From: Pseudothioclava arenosa
GTDB taxonomy: Bacteria; Pseudomonadota; Alphaproteobacteria; Rhodobacterales; Rhodobacteraceae
Reading direction: 5' to 3'
Length of the DNA: 64,000 nucleotides
NCBI RefSeq assembly: GCF_002358085.1
Contig: NZ_NTJD01000009.1
Span: 1 to 64,000, forward strand
Notes under the pieces: model-generated
Told to the model about the DNA's origin: nothing
Databases searched by the model: none
The model's input: the letters and a program-made list of their open reading frames with translations, nothing else
Made by a program: the position numbers and the translations under genes
Part shown: positions 50,783-60,872 of the stretch, piece by piece
How positions within the stretch are numbered: the stretch's first letter is position 1
How the letters are laid out: each line of letters begins with the position of its first letter

Positions 50783-51913
50783 TCAGAGCGGCTCGATATC
50801 GCCCATCGCGCGCTGCGCGTGGAAGTCAGCCACGAATTGCTTCAGGCTCCCCGCCGCGATCGCATCGCGCAGGCCCTGCATCAGCTCCTGATAATAATGC
50901 AGGTTGTGCCAGGTCAGCAGCATCCCCGAGATCATCTCTCCGGCGCGGAAGACATGGTGCAGATAGGCGCGCGAATAGTTGCGGCACGCCGGGCAGGTGC
51001 AGGCCTCGTCGAGCGGGCGCGGGTCGTCCTGATGGCGGGCGTTCTTGATATTGACCTGCCCGCGCCGGGTCCAGGCCTGCCCGGTCCGGCCCGAACGCGA
51101 GGGCAGCACGCAATCCATCATGTCGATGCCGCGCTCGACGGCGCCGACGATATCGTCGGGCTTGCCGACCCCCATCAGGTAGCGCGGCTTGTCCTCGGGC
51201 AGGAAGCCCGGCGCGTAATCGAGCACGCCGAACATCGCCTCCTGCCCCTCGCCTACCGCCAGCCCGCCGACCGCGTAGCCGTCGAACCCGATCCGGGTCA
51301 GCGCCTCGGCGCTTTCCTCGCGCAGCTCGCGGGTAACACCGCCTTGCATGATGCCAAAGAGCGCATGGCCGGGGCGGTCGCCGAAGGCATCGCGTGACCT
51401 CTGCGCCCACCGCATCGAAAGCCGCATGGATTTCGCCACCTCGTCATCGGTCGCGGGCAGCGCCGGGCATTCGTCAAACGCCATCACGATATCCGAGCCC
51501 AAGAGCTTCTGGATCTCCATCGAACGTTCGGGCGTCAGCATGTGTTTCGAGCCGTCGATATGGCTGGAAAAGCGCACGCCCTCCTCGGTCAGCTTGCGCA
51601 GGCTGGCGAGGCTCATCACCTGAAACCCGCCCGAGTCGGTCAGGATCGGACGTTCCCAGTTCATGAACTTGTGTAGCCCCCCGAGCCGGTCGATGCGCTC
51701 GGCGGTGGGGCGCAGCATCAGGTGGTAGGTGTTGCCGAGAATGATGTCGGCGCCGGTCGCGCGCACGCTTTCGGGCATCATCGCCTTGACCGTCGCCGCC
51801 GTGCCCACCGGCATGAAGGCGGGCGTGCGGATCTCGCCGCGCGGAGTCGAAATGACGCCGGTTCGGGCCGCGCCATCGGTGGCGTGAAGGGCAAAGCTGA
51901 ATTTCTGGCTCAT
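50783..51913 (-). CDS. tgt: tRNA-guanine transglycosylase Tgt
   Basis: The 376-residue protein has [16 protein letters not shown], then [17 protein letters not shown] near 62-78, [12 protein letters not shown] near 92-103 with the catalytic Asp, the [11 protein letters not shown] motif near 218-228 and the zinc site [16 protein letters not shown] near 306-321. It replaces guanine at position 34 with preQ1, completing the pathway served by queF (34594-35055). The ATG at 51913 follows AGGAG and gives the standard length; the longer frame adds an Arg/Pro-rich extension. Confidence 0.95.
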   Translation of the reverse strand: MSQKFSFALHATDGAARTGVISTPRGEIRTPAFMPVGTAATVKAMMPESVRATGADIILGNTYHLMLRPTAERIDRLGGLHKFMNWERPILTDSGGFQVMSLASLRKLTEEGVRFSSHIDGSKHMLTPERSMEIQKLLGSDIVMAFDECPALPATDDEVAKSMRLSMRWAQRSRDAFGDRPGHALFGIMQGGVTRELREESAEALTRIGFDGYAVGGLAVGEGQEAMFGVLDYAPGFLPEDKPRYLMGVGKPDDIVGAVERGIDMMDCVLPSRSGRTGQAWTRRGQVNIKNARHQDDPRPLDEACTCPACRNYSRAYLHHVFRAGEMISGMLLTWHNLHYYQELMQGLRDAIAAGSLKQFVADFHAQRAMGDIEPL

Positions 51914-51980
51914 TGGCTGGCTCCTGAGGTCAGGCGCGCAATTAGCGCGGATGCGGGCCGAAGGGAAGCCGGGCGGCGCG

Positions 51981-52439
51981 TCAGCTTTCGGCCTTCTTCT
52001 GCCAGCGCCCGGCCTCTTCGGCCCAATAGGCGGCCTGCGCGCCGGCACCCGTCAGCGCTTTCCATTGCCCGCGCGCGGCCTGGGTCGCGGCCTCGTCGCG
52101 CCCGTCGAACAAGATCCAGACCCGTTCGCGCGCGGCGATTTCCTCGGCCGAAACCTCGGCGCCATCGAGCGCCATCAGCGCGTCGAACGCGCCCGGCGCG
52201 GGCGCCGTGCCCAGCAGCACCGGCTGATGCGCGTCCTGCGGCCCGCCCGCCAGACCATGCGGCAAGAACCCGTCCTCGGGCGTCTTTTCCCAGAGCCACT
52301 GATCGAGCCAGGCAAGCCGCGCCGGGTCGCCCCCGCGCAGCTCGATCCGCCAGCCCTGATCCAGCGCGCGGCTCAACAGGTTCGCCACCACGGCCTCCAG
52401 CGGCGACTCGGTCACATGGTAGAAATTGGCCGCACCCAA
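51981..52439 (-). CDS. holC: DNA polymerase III chi subunit HolC
   Basis: About 152 residues starting [20 protein letters not shown], with [28 protein letters not shown] near 50-62, PVLLGT near 70 and [13 protein letters not shown] near 105. Chi links the clamp loader to single-stranded-DNA-binding protein. The start is uncertain: a TTG at 52437-52439 with GAGGG eight bases upstream fits the family N terminus; a GTG eight codons further up would overlap pepA by 20 bases. It follows pepA, its usual neighbour. Confidence 0.85.
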   Translation of the reverse strand: MGAANFYHVTESPLEAVVANLLSRALDQGWRIELRGGDPARLAWLDQWLWEKTPEDGFLPHGLAGGPQDAHQPVLLGTAPAPGAFDALMALDGAEVSAEEIAARERVWILFDGRDEAATQAARGQWKALTGAGAQAAYWAEEAGRWQKKAES

Positions 52440-52443
52440 GGGC

Positions 52444-53907
52444 TTAGCCCTCGAACTTGTCACGGATCAGGCGATCGAGCGTCATCACGCCCCAGCCCGT
52501 CGGGCCCTTCGGCGCCAGCGCGGTTTCGCCCGGCGGCAGCGCCACGCCCGCGATGTCGATATGGCACCACGGCACCTCATCCTTGACGAAACGCTTGAGG
52601 AAGGCCGCCGCGGTGATCGAGCCCGCAGGCCGCCCGCCGGTGTTCTTGATATCGGCCAGGCGCGACTTGATCAGCGTGTCATAGGCCGGTTGCAGCGGCA
52701 TCGGCCAGGCGCCTTCGCCCTCGGCGCGCGCGGCCTCGGCGATCTGGCCGACAAAGCCCTCGTCATTGCCGAAGAGCCCCGCGTTTTCATGGCCGAGCGC
52801 GATGATGATCGCGCCCGTCAGCGTGGCGAGGTTGATCATCGCGCGGGGCGCGAAGCGTTCTTGCGCGTACCAGAGCACATCGGCCAGCACGAGGCGGCCT
52901 TCGGCATCGGTGTTGATGACCTCGATCGTGTCGCCCTTCATCGACTTCACGATATCGCCCGGACGCTGTGCGCGCCCGTCGGGCATGTTCTCGACCAAAC
53001 CGACAAGGCCCACGACATTGGCCTTGGCCTTGCGCAGCGCCAGCGTGCGCATCACGCCCGAAACGACGCCCGCGCCGCCCATGTCCATCGTCATCTCTTC
53101 CATACCGCCCGCGGGCTTGATCGAGATGCCGCCGGTGTCGAACACGACGCCCTTGCCGACAAGCGCCAGCGGCGCCTCGTCGCCACCGCCGTTCCAGCGC
53201 ATCACCACCACTTTCGAGGGGCTTTCCGAGCCCTGCCCCACGCCCAGCAGCGCGCGCATGCCCAGTTTTTTCAGCTCGTCCTCTTCGAGGATCTCGACCT
53301 CGAGGCCAAGCTCCTGCATCGCGGCAAGGCGGGCGGCGAAATCATCGGTGGTCAGGATGTTGGCGGGCTCGTTGACGAGATCGCGGGTAAAGAACACGCC
53401 CTCGGCCAGCGCGGCATGGGGGGCGGCGCGGGCGGCGGTTTTCTCGGGGTTCGCAACCATCACCACGACCGGGCCGGGCGCGGGTTTCGCCTCGGAGTGG
53501 TAGTCGAAGCGATAGGCGCGCAGCGCGAGGCCAAAGGCCACCTGACACGACAGCGGATGATTGCCCGCCAGCACCAGCGCGCCCTTTTCGCCCAGCACCT
53601 TGCCGACCAGCGCACCGGCCTTGCGCGCCTCGGCAAGGCAGGCCTTGCGGTCGAGCTTGATGATCTGCAGCGCCTCGGCGGCCAGCCCGCCCGGCCAGCC
53701 CAGCTCAATCGATTCGGCGGGCTTGAGCTTGGTGAAGGCCTCGGAGCCGATCGCCCGCGCCAGCGCGCCCCGCGTCAGCTTGTTCAGGCGGCGCGCCTCG
53801 GGGCCCATCTTGCCTTCGGAATTCACGATCAGCGCGATGCGCCCCTCGCGCCCGGCCAGAGCCTCGATATCGGTTTCGCGGAACTGGATGGCAACGGGAT
53901 CGGTCAT
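52444..53907 (-). CDS. pepA: Leucyl aminopeptidase PepA
   Basis: The 487-residue protein has the M17 signatures: VGKGVVFDTGGISIKPAGGM near 245-264, MDMGGAGVVSGVM near 268-280, VINTDAEGRLVLADVLWY near 327-344 with the di-metal ligands, and ATLTGAI near 358. It removes N-terminal residues from peptides and may bind DNA as in other bacteria. The ATG at 53907 was chosen because it gives the family N terminus. It is divergent from lptF across about 180 bases that must hold both promoters. Confidence 0.93.
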   Translation of the reverse strand: MTDPVAIQFRETDIEALAGREGRIALIVNSEGKMGPEARRLNKLTRGALARAIGSEAFTKLKPAESIELGWPGGLAAEALQIIKLDRKACLAEARKAGALVGKVLGEKGALVLAGNHPLSCQVAFGLALRAYRFDYHSEAKPAPGPVVVMVANPEKTAARAAPHAALAEGVFFTRDLVNEPANILTTDDFAARLAAMQELGLEVEILEEDELKKLGMRALLGVGQGSESPSKVVVMRWNGGGDEAPLALVGKGVVFDTGGISIKPAGGMEEMTMDMGGAGVVSGVMRTLALRKAKANVVGLVGLVENMPDGRAQRPGDIVKSMKGDTIEVINTDAEGRLVLADVLWYAQERFAPRAMINLATLTGAIIIALGHENAGLFGNDEGFVGQIAEAARAEGEGAWPMPLQPAYDTLIKSRLADIKNTGGRPAGSITAAAFLKRFVKDEVPWCHIDIAGVALPPGETALAPKGPTGWGVMTLDRLIRDKFEG

Positions 53908-54089
53908 GTCTGTCTCCGGGCAAGGCGCGGACATCGGCGGAAATCCACCGCTCCGCGCGTTCATTTCAGCGCCCAACACTAGACCCGCCCCTGAAAAATG
54001 AAAAGCGCCTCGGCAGGGTGGTTTCCGGCCCTTCCCCAGAGCCGGAGTTCCCGCTAGAGAGGGGACATATCCGGGGGGATATTTTTGGT

Positions 54090-55217
54090 TTGAAGCGTCT
54101 CGACAGATATCTGCTGTCCCAGTTCATGGTGCTGTTCGGGTTTTTTGCCCTGGTGCTGGTCTCCGTCTACTGGATGAACCGGGCAGTTCTGCTGTTCGAC
54201 CGGCTGATCGGTGACGGTCAGACCGCGAGCGTGGTGCTGGAATTCACCGCGCTGACCCTGCCCAACGTGATCAAGGCGGTGCTGCCGGTGGCGGCCTTCG
54301 CGGCGGTGCTGACGACGATCAACCGGCTCAACCAGGATTCGGAATTCGTGGTGATGAAGGCGCTTGGCGTCTCGCCGTGGCGGCTGGCGGTGCCGGCGGT
54401 GGCGATGGGGCTGATCGTGATGGTGATGCTCTCGGCGCTGACGCATGTTCTGGTGCCCGCCGCGAAGGCGCGGCTCGCCGATCGCGAAGCCGAGGTTGCG
54501 CGCGACCTGAGCGCGCAGCTTCTGGTCGAGGGCACCTTCCAGCACCCCGCCGAGGGGCTGACGGTTTATGTCCGCTCGATCTCGGATCTGGGCGTGCTCA
54601 AGGACATCTATATCTCGGACCGCCGTTCGGACCGCACGCGCACGACCTATACCGCCGAAAAGGCGCTGATCGTGCGCACCGAGACCGGGCCGAAACTGGT
54701 GATGTTCAATGGTATGGCGCAGGTGCTGCGGCAGTCGGACAGCGCGCTTTCGGTCACGCGCTTCGCCAATTTCACCTATGATCTCGGCACCATCCTCGCC
54801 GGGCGCGAGCGCAGTGCGCGCGATGTCGAGGAATTGTCGACCGCGCGGCTGATCGCGCCCGATGACGCGGTGTTTGCGGCCACGGGCGCCACCCCCGAGG
54901 CGCTGCGCACGCTTGTCCATGAGCGTTTCGCCGAGCCGCTGCTGGCGCCGGCTGCGGTGCTTCTGGGCTTCTCGATCCTGATGCTCGGCTCGTTCTCGCG
55001 CTTTGGGCTGTGGCGCGAGATCGGCATCGCGGTGGTGGCACTGATCGTGCTGAACCTGATCCAGAACGCCGTGACCGGGCAGGTCAACAAGGATGCGCAG
55101 CTCTGGCCGCTCTATTATGGCGTGCCGCTTCTGGGAATTGCGGCGGGGGTCGTGATGCTGGGCCTCGCCGCCCTGCCGCGCCGTCGGCGCCGGTCCGCGC
55201 AGGAGGTGCCGGCATGA
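54090..55217 (+). CDS. lptF: LPS export ABC transporter permease LptF
   Basis: About 375 residues beginning KRLDRYLLSQFMVLFGFFAL, with six membrane helices and a periplasmic beta-jellyroll domain between helices three and four. The pattern EFVVMKALGVSPWRL near 90-104 is the conserved coupling-helix region. With LptG and LptB it extracts lipopolysaccharide from the inner membrane. The most likely start is a TTG at 54090-54092, with GGGGGGAT about ten bases upstream; the earlier GTG at 54018 would add an unlikely N-terminal tail. It overlaps lptG by four bases. Confidence 0.9.
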   Translation: MKRLDRYLLSQFMVLFGFFALVLVSVYWMNRAVLLFDRLIGDGQTASVVLEFTALTLPNVIKAVLPVAAFAAVLTTINRLNQDSEFVVMKALGVSPWRLAVPAVAMGLIVMVMLSALTHVLVPAAKARLADREAEVARDLSAQLLVEGTFQHPAEGLTVYVRSISDLGVLKDIYISDRRSDRTRTTYTAEKALIVRTETGPKLVMFNGMAQVLRQSDSALSVTRFANFTYDLGTILAGRERSARDVEELSTARLIAPDDAVFAATGATPEALRTLVHERFAEPLLAPAAVLLGFSILMLGSFSRFGLWREIGIAVVALIVLNLIQNAVTGQVNKDAQLWPLYYGVPLLGIAAGVVMLGLAALPRRRRRSAQEVPA

Positions 55218-56332
55218 CGCTGTCATTCTATATCGCGCGGCGCTTCCTGCGTGCCTTCGGCATCGTCGGCGGGGCTTTTGCCGGGATCCTGTTCCTGATC
55301 AACCTCGCCGAGCTGGCCCGCAGGCTTTCGGGCGACGATTACGGGATCGGGGCGCTGTCGCGCTTTGCGCTGCTGAAACTGCCGCAGACGCTCTATGAGA
55401 TCCTGCCGCTGGTGATGGTGCTGGCGGCAGTGACGCTGTTCATCGGGCTCGCGCGCAGCTCGGAGCTGGTGGTGATCCGCGCCGCCGGCCGCTCGGCGCT
55501 GCGGATGCTGGTGGCGCCGGTGCTGGTGGCGGTCGCGATCGGCATGATCGCGGTGACGATGGGCAACCCCATCGTTTCGGCCACCAAGAACCGTTACGAG
55601 CAACTGATGTCCGAGCGCAAATCGGAGACCCGCAGCACGATCTCGATCGGGCGCGAGGGTGTCTGGATGCGTCAGGGCGCAGGGCTCGCCGCCGATGGCA
55701 AGACCCCGGCGCAGGCGGTGATCCAGGCGGCTTCGGCCAATGCCGACGCGACACGGCTGAGCGATGTCACCTTCCTGATCTTCGTGCCCGGTCAGGGCCC
55801 GGTGCGGCGGCTGCGCGCGGCCTCGGCCGAGCTGGTGCCCGGCGCCTGGGCGCTGACCGATGTGAAGGACTGGAACCTCGGCGGCTCCACCAACCCCGAA
55901 TTCGAGGCGACCCGCCACGACAGCCTGCGCATCGACTCCGACCTGACCGCCGCGCGCATCCGCGAAAGTTTCGGCGAGCCCGAGGATGTGGCGCTGTGGC
56001 AATTGCCGGGCTTCATCGCCTCGCTCGATGCGGCCGGGTTTTCCTCGCTGCGCCACCGCGTCTGGTTCCTCAGCGAACTCAGCCTGCCGATCTTTCTGGG
56101 GGCGATGGTGCTGGTCGCAGCCGCCTTCACCATGCGCCACGCAAGATCGGGGCGAATGGGGATGATGGTGCTCTTGGCCTTTGGCCTCGGATTGGGCATG
56201 TTCTTCCTGCGCTACGTCGCGCAGATTCTCGGCGGAAACGGTCAGGTGCCATTGATGCTGGCCGCCTGGGCCCCGCCACTGATCGCGGTCATCGTGCCGC
56301 TGGCTTTCGTGCTGCATCTGGAGGACGGCTGA
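55214..56332 (+). CDS. lptG: LPS export ABC transporter permease LptG
   Basis: The 372-residue protein starts MTLSFYIARRFLRAFGIVGG and has the LptF/G layout of three membrane helices, a periplasmic domain (about 120-260) and three more helices. ARSSELVVIRAAGRSALRML near 79-98 is the coupling-helix region that contacts LptB. AGGAGGTG precedes the ATG at 55214, which overlaps the lptF stop. Its own stop overlaps lptD as TGATG. The ATPase lptB is outside the window, as is usual. Confidence 0.92.
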   Translation: MTLSFYIARRFLRAFGIVGGAFAGILFLINLAELARRLSGDDYGIGALSRFALLKLPQTLYEILPLVMVLAAVTLFIGLARSSELVVIRAAGRSALRMLVAPVLVAVAIGMIAVTMGNPIVSATKNRYEQLMSERKSETRSTISIGREGVWMRQGAGLAADGKTPAQAVIQAASANADATRLSDVTFLIFVPGQGPVRRLRAASAELVPGAWALTDVKDWNLGGSTNPEFEATRHDSLRIDSDLTAARIRESFGEPEDVALWQLPGFIASLDAAGFSSLRHRVWFLSELSLPIFLGAMVLVAAAFTMRHARSGRMGMMVLLAFGLGLGMFFLRYVAQILGGNGQVPLMLAAWAPPLIAVIVPLAFVLHLEDG

Positions 56333-58509
56333 TGGCGCGTCTCGGAGCAACGGCAATCACCCGGTCCCTCGGCGTTCTGGCGCTGGCGGGGGGGCTGACG
56401 CTTGCCGCGATTGCACCGCGCGCCGAAGAACCCGCCGCGCTGCTGGCCAACCGGGTGATCCTGACCGGCTCCAACATGCTGATCGCGGAAGGCTCGGTCG
56501 AGGTGCTCTATCGCGGCACCCGCATGACCGCGCGCCGCGTCACCTATGACAGCACGACCGAGCAACTCTCGATCGAGGGGCCGATCCGGCTGACCGAGCC
56601 GGGCGCGCGGGGCAATGTGCTGGTCGCCGATCAGGCCGAGCTGTCGCGCGACTTGCAAAACGGGCTTCTGGCTGGCGCGCGCATGGTGCTGGCGCGCGAA
56701 TTGCAACTGGCCGCCGACACGATCGAGCGCCGCAAGGGGCGCTATACCGTGCTCAAGCGCGTTGTCGCCTCGTCTTGCGAAATCTGCGCCGAGAACCCCA
56801 CGCCGCTGTGGGAGATCCGCGCCCGCAAGGTCACCCATGACGCCGAAACGCGGCAGATCTCGTTCGAGTCGGCGCAGCTGCGCGCGATGGGCGTGCCGAT
56901 TTTCTACCTGCCCTACCTGCGTGCGCCCGACCCGACCGTTGAACGCATGAGCGGCTTTCTCAGCCCCCAGTTCCGCACCACCTCGCTTCTGGGCTTCGGG
57001 ATCAAGACGCCCTATTTCCTTACGCTCGGCCCCTCCGCCGACCTGACCTTCACGCCCTATGTCGCGGCCTCGCAGACCAAGACGCTCGGGCTGCGCTATC
57101 GGCGCGCCTATGACTGGGGCGACCTGCTGCTCGAAGGCGCGCTGAGCGACGACTCGATCGAGCCCGATGAGACCCGCGGCTACCTCTTCGGCGACCTGAC
57201 GGCCCAGCTGCCCCGGGATTTCCGCCTGAGCGCGCAGCTGCGGCTGGTTTCCGACCCGTCCTACCTGCTCAATTACGACATTTCCGACGAGGACCGCCTC
57301 TGGTCCGGCATCGAGATCGAACGCGTGAAGCGCGATCAGCTGATCTGGGCGCGCATCGGCAACACCCATTCGATCCGTGAGGGCGAAAGCAATTCGACCC
57401 AGCCGATGGCCTCGGCCACGGCGCAATGGATCGACGTGTTCCGCCCGGCCGGGATCGGCGGCGAGCTGACGCTGGACTGGCAGCTGGCGACGGCGCGGCG
57501 CGCTTCGGACTCGGTGCTGGATGGCGATGGCGACGGGGTTGCGGACGGGCGCGACAGCGGCCGGCTGTCGATGGTGGCGGACTGGCGGCGCAACTGGCTC
57601 CTGCCCGGCGGCATTCTGGCTACGGCCGAGGCCGAGCTGGCGCTCGATGCGATCAGCGTCGGCACCGATCCGGCCTATGACAGCACGATCACGCGCGCCC
57701 TGCCCTCGGCGGCGGTGGAACTGCGCTGGCCCTGGATCTCGACCTCGGGGCGCGCGGCGCATGTGATCGAGCCGATCCTGCAGCTGGTCTGGAGCGGCGA
57801 CGACCCCGAAGCCTCGCCCAACGAGGACAGCCTGCTGACCGAATTCGACGAGGGCAACCTGTTCGCGCTGTCGCGCTTTCCGGGCGGCGACGCGCGCGAG
57901 GCGGGCACGCGGGCGAATCTCGGGCTGAGCTACACCCGCCACGACCAGTCGGGCTGGTCGCTCGGGCTGACGGCGGGGCGCGTGTTCCGGCTCGACGATC
58001 TCGGGCAGTTCTCGTCGGGCTCGGGGCTTTCGGGCACGCGCTCGGACTGGCTTTTGGGCGCGAATCTCGCCACCGCGTCGGGCCTGACCGTCGCCAACCG
58101 CGCGCTCTTCGACGATGACCTCTCGATTTCGCGCAACGAATTCACGCTGGGCTATGACGGCGAGGCCTATGATATCGCGACGCGCTACCTCTGGATGGAG
58201 GCGAATGCGGCCGAAGGGCGGCTCGAAGACCTCTCGGAGCTGATGCTCGACACCGAATGGCTGTTCGCGCCGGGCTGGTCGGGCAAGCTCTCGGCGCGCT
58301 ATGACCTGACCGAGGATCGCGCCAGCCGCACCTCTCTTGGGCTGCAATATGCCAATGAATGCATCACGGTCGATCTTTCCCTCTCGCGCCGCTTCACTTC
58401 CTCGTCTAGTGTGGAGCCCGAAACCGGGATCGGCATCTCGGTCGCGCTGGCGGGCTTCGGCGCGGGCGGCGATGCACGAAATGCAACACGGCGGGTCTGC
58501 GCGCGCTAA
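56332..58509 (+). CDS. lptD: LPS-assembly protein LptD
   Basis: The 725-residue protein has an Ala-rich signal peptide, an N-terminal OstA-like jellyroll (VILTGSNMLIAEGSVEVLYR near 40-59, then repeating strands) and a C-terminal beta-barrel from about residue 200, ending in ECITVDLSLSRRF and a short tail. The pair SSCEIC near 147-152 may take part in disulphides; the C-terminal Cys pair of E. coli LptD is reduced here. It forms the outer-membrane gate for LPS. It is shorter than the E. coli protein, as usual in this class. SurA, its chaperone, is encoded next. Confidence 0.92.
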   Translation: MARLGATAITRSLGVLALAGGLTLAAIAPRAEEPAALLANRVILTGSNMLIAEGSVEVLYRGTRMTARRVTYDSTTEQLSIEGPIRLTEPGARGNVLVADQAELSRDLQNGLLAGARMVLARELQLAADTIERRKGRYTVLKRVVASSCEICAENPTPLWEIRARKVTHDAETRQISFESAQLRAMGVPIFYLPYLRAPDPTVERMSGFLSPQFRTTSLLGFGIKTPYFLTLGPSADLTFTPYVAASQTKTLGLRYRRAYDWGDLLLEGALSDDSIEPDETRGYLFGDLTAQLPRDFRLSAQLRLVSDPSYLLNYDISDEDRLWSGIEIERVKRDQLIWARIGNTHSIREGESNSTQPMASATAQWIDVFRPAGIGGELTLDWQLATARRASDSVLDGDGDGVADGRDSGRLSMVADWRRNWLLPGGILATAEAELALDAISVGTDPAYDSTITRALPSAAVELRWPWISTSGRAAHVIEPILQLVWSGDDPEASPNEDSLLTEFDEGNLFALSRFPGGDAREAGTRANLGLSYTRHDQSGWSLGLTAGRVFRLDDLGQFSSGSGLSGTRSDWLLGANLATASGLTVANRALFDDDLSISRNEFTLGYDGEAYDIATRYLWMEANAAEGRLEDLSELMLDTEWLFAPGWSGKLSARYDLTEDRASRTSLGLQYANECITVDLSLSRRFTSSSSVEPETGIGISVALAGFGAGGDARNATRRVCAR

Positions 58510-58548
58510 GGCGCGGCCCGAAACGACAAGACGAGCACGGACGGACCA

Positions 58549-59784
58549 ATGAAGCGATTTCTTCCCCTTCTCGCCCTGGTGATCGCGACGAGCCTCGGAC
58601 TGGGGGCACGCGTCGAGGCGCAAGGCTATGTGCAGGGCAATCTCTTTGCGCCGCAGATCACCGTGAACGGCCATGGCATCACCGGCTTTGAAATCAACCA
58701 GCGCATGCGGCTGATGCAGCTCTTGCGCGCGCCCGGCGACCTGCGCGAAGGCGCCGAGAAGGCGCTGATCGAGGATCGTCTGCGCCTCGATATCGCCAAG
58801 CAGATGGGTCTTTCGGTCAGCGAAGACGAGATCGCCGCCGGCATGGCCGAATTCGCCGGCCGTGCGAACCTCGACACCGAGCAATTCCTGAAAGCGATCG
58901 GGGAAGGCGGCGTCGAGCCGCAAAGCTTCCGCGATTTCGTGCGCGCGGGCCTCGCCTGGCGTGCCGTCGTGCGGGAAAAATACCGTGGCTCGATCAACAT
59001 CCACGAGGCCGATATCGACCGCGCGCTGCTGGCGGAATCCGATCTGGGCCAGGGCACCAAGGTGCTGCTGTCGGAAATGATCATCCCCGCGCCCGCCGGT
59101 GAAGAAGGCCGCGCCATGGCGATCGCGCGCGAGGCTTCGGCCCTGCGCTCGCCCGCGGCTTTCGCCGAGATGGCCGAGCGGGTGTCTTCGGCGCCCTCGA
59201 AAGCGCGCGGCGGTCGTCTCGACTGGATGCCGCTCGAAGGCCTCCCGGCCGAGCTGCGCCCGGTACTGCTGCGCCTCAAGCCCGATACCGCGACCCAGCC
59301 GATCCGCCTGCCGAACGCGGTGGCGGTGTTCATGCTGCGCGGCATTCAGGATGGCGGCAAATCCGGCGCCCCGGCGATGACGCTCGATTACATGCTTTAC
59401 GCGCTTGGCCCGACCGGTGCGGCTGCGACCGCGACTGCGGCGCAAAAGACCATCGCCGAGATTGACCGCTGCAACGATCTTTACGGCCTTGCCGAAGGGC
59501 AGCCCGCCGATCGCCTGCTGGTCGAAAGCGCGCCTGCGGGCAGCATCGACCCCGAGATCGGCGCCGCGCTGGCCGCGATGGATATCGGGGAGACCCGCGT
59601 GATCGCGCGCGGCGGCAATGACATGCTGCTGATGCTCTGCGAGCGCGCGCCGACGCTGGTGGGCGAAGAGGCCGCCCTCGATCGCAACGGCACGCGCGAG
59701 CGGCTGGTGAACGAGCGGCTGCGCGTTCTGGCCGAGAATTTCTTTGCCGATCAGCTCGAGACGGCGGTGATCACCCGGCCATGA
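58549..59784 (+). CDS. surA: SurA-like periplasmic chaperone / peptidyl-prolyl isomerase
   Basis: The 411-residue protein has a signal peptide ending ARVEAQG, a SurA N-terminal helical domain (FAPQITVNGHGITGFEINQR, then EKALIEDRLRLDIAKQMGL near 63-90) and one parvulin-like part (GGRLDWMPLEGLPAELRP near 221-238, with AVAVFMLRGI). Classical SurA has two parvulin domains; only one degenerate copy is obvious here. It chaperones outer-membrane proteins such as LptD, encoded 39 bases upstream. Its stop overlaps pdxA by four bases. Confidence 0.88.
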   Translation: MKRFLPLLALVIATSLGLGARVEAQGYVQGNLFAPQITVNGHGITGFEINQRMRLMQLLRAPGDLREGAEKALIEDRLRLDIAKQMGLSVSEDEIAAGMAEFAGRANLDTEQFLKAIGEGGVEPQSFRDFVRAGLAWRAVVREKYRGSINIHEADIDRALLAESDLGQGTKVLLSEMIIPAPAGEEGRAMAIAREASALRSPAAFAEMAERVSSAPSKARGGRLDWMPLEGLPAELRPVLLRLKPDTATQPIRLPNAVAVFMLRGIQDGGKSGAPAMTLDYMLYALGPTGAAATATAAQKTIAEIDRCNDLYGLAEGQPADRLLVESAPAGSIDPEIGAALAAMDIGETRVIARGGNDMLLMLCERAPTLVGEEAALDRNGTRERLVNERLRVLAENFFADQLETAVITRP

Positions 59785-60770
59785 GCCACCCCGCCCCGTT
59801 CGAACGCCCCGTCGCGCTGAGCTGCGGCGATCCCTCGGGCATCGGCCCCGAAATCGCCGCCCGCGCCTGGGAACAGCTGCGCGCGTCGCTGCCCTTCGTC
59901 TGGATCGGCGACCCCGCGCATCTGCCACGCGGCACGAAGATCCGCGAAATCTCCGAGCCCGCCGAGGCGATGAGCCATGCCGGTTCGGCGCTGCCGGTCT
60001 TGCCGCTGGAATTTGCCGCCGCCGCCCTGCCCGGCCAGCCCGATCCGGCCAATGCCACGGGCGTGATCGAGGCGATCCGGCACGGCACGGATCTGGCGAT
60101 GCGCGGCGAGGCCTCGGCGCTCTGCACCGCGCCGATCAACAAGAAGGCGCTGAAGGACGGTGCGGGCTTCGCCTTTCCGGGCCATACCGAATATCTCGCG
60201 CATCTCGCGGGCGGGGCGCGCGTGGTGATGATGCTGGCCTGCGACACGCTGCGCGTGGTGCCCGCGACGATCCATATTGCTCTGTCCGAGGTGCCGCGCG
60301 CCTTTACGCCCGCGCTCTTGCGCGAGACGGTCGAGATCACTGCCGCCGGGCTGGCGCGCGATTTCGGGCTGGAAAACCCGCGTATCGCGATTGCGGGGCT
60401 GAACCCGCATGCGGGCGAAGGCGGCGCGATGGGCCATGAAGAGATCGACTGGATCGCGCCCCTGATCGCGGATCTGCGCGCCGAGGGCCATGCGGTCTCC
60501 GGCCCGCATCCGGCCGATACGCTGTTCCACGCAGCCGCGCGGACGCGCTATGACGCGGCGATCTGCGCCTATCACGATCAGGCGCTGATCCCGATCAAGA
60601 CGCTGGCCTTCGATGAGGGCGTGAACGTGACGCTGGGCTTGCCCTTCGTGCGCACCTCGCCCGATCACGGCACCGCCTATGACATCGCGGGCCAAGGCCG
60701 GGCGAACCCCGCGAGCCTGATCGCCGCCCTGCGGATGGCGGCACGGATGAGGGCGGCGCGCGGGCTCTGA
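59781..60770 (+). CDS. pdxA: 4-hydroxythreonine-4-phosphate dehydrogenase PdxA
   Basis: The 329-residue protein has SCGDPSGIGPEIAARAW near 14-30, TAPINKKALKDGAGFAFPGHTEYLA in parts near 115-140, IAGLNPHAGEGGAMGHEEI near 210-228 and AICAYHDQALIPIKTL near 255-270, including the metal-binding His. PdxA acts in the DXP-dependent vitamin B6 pathway. The order surA-pdxA-rsmA is conserved in many proteobacteria. The ATG overlaps the surA stop. Confidence 0.94.
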   Translation: MSHPAPFERPVALSCGDPSGIGPEIAARAWEQLRASLPFVWIGDPAHLPRGTKIREISEPAEAMSHAGSALPVLPLEFAAAALPGQPDPANATGVIEAIRHGTDLAMRGEASALCTAPINKKALKDGAGFAFPGHTEYLAHLAGGARVVMMLACDTLRVVPATIHIALSEVPRAFTPALLRETVEITAAGLARDFGLENPRIAIAGLNPHAGEGGAMGHEEIDWIAPLIADLRAEGHAVSGPHPADTLFHAAARTRYDAAICAYHDQALIPIKTLAFDEGVNVTLGLPFVRTSPDHGTAYDIAGQGRANPASLIAALRMAARMRAARGL

Positions 60771-60820
60771 GCCGCGGCGGCGCTTGCCCTTTCGAGCCGT
60801 GTCACATATCCCGAGGGCAG

Positions 60821-60872
60821 GCCGGGGGCTGTCTGCCCCCGGACCCCCGAGGATATTTGCGGCAACGTGAAG
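60821..60872. repeat. Dispersed palindromic repeat, copy C
   Basis: CCGGGGGC-TGTCT-GCCCCCGG is followed by CCCCCGAGGATATTTGC and CAACGTGAAG, the same order as copy B (GGGGGGC stem, CCCCGGAGTATTTC, CTCGATGAAAG) without the middle GGCCTGCGGCC stem. The opposite flank at 60787-60817 (CCTTTCGAG, ACATATCCCGAGGG) looks like a diverged inverse copy. It lies in the pdxA-rsmA gap, and its right end touches the rsmA ribosome binding site. Confidence 0.65.

Noticed and set aside
56242-59928. A 1228-codon open frame on the minus strand across lptD, surA and the start of pdxA
   Set aside because: It is antisense to three clear family members and its translation is Arg/Gly/His-rich with no recognisable domain; long antisense open frames are common in GC-rich DNA.
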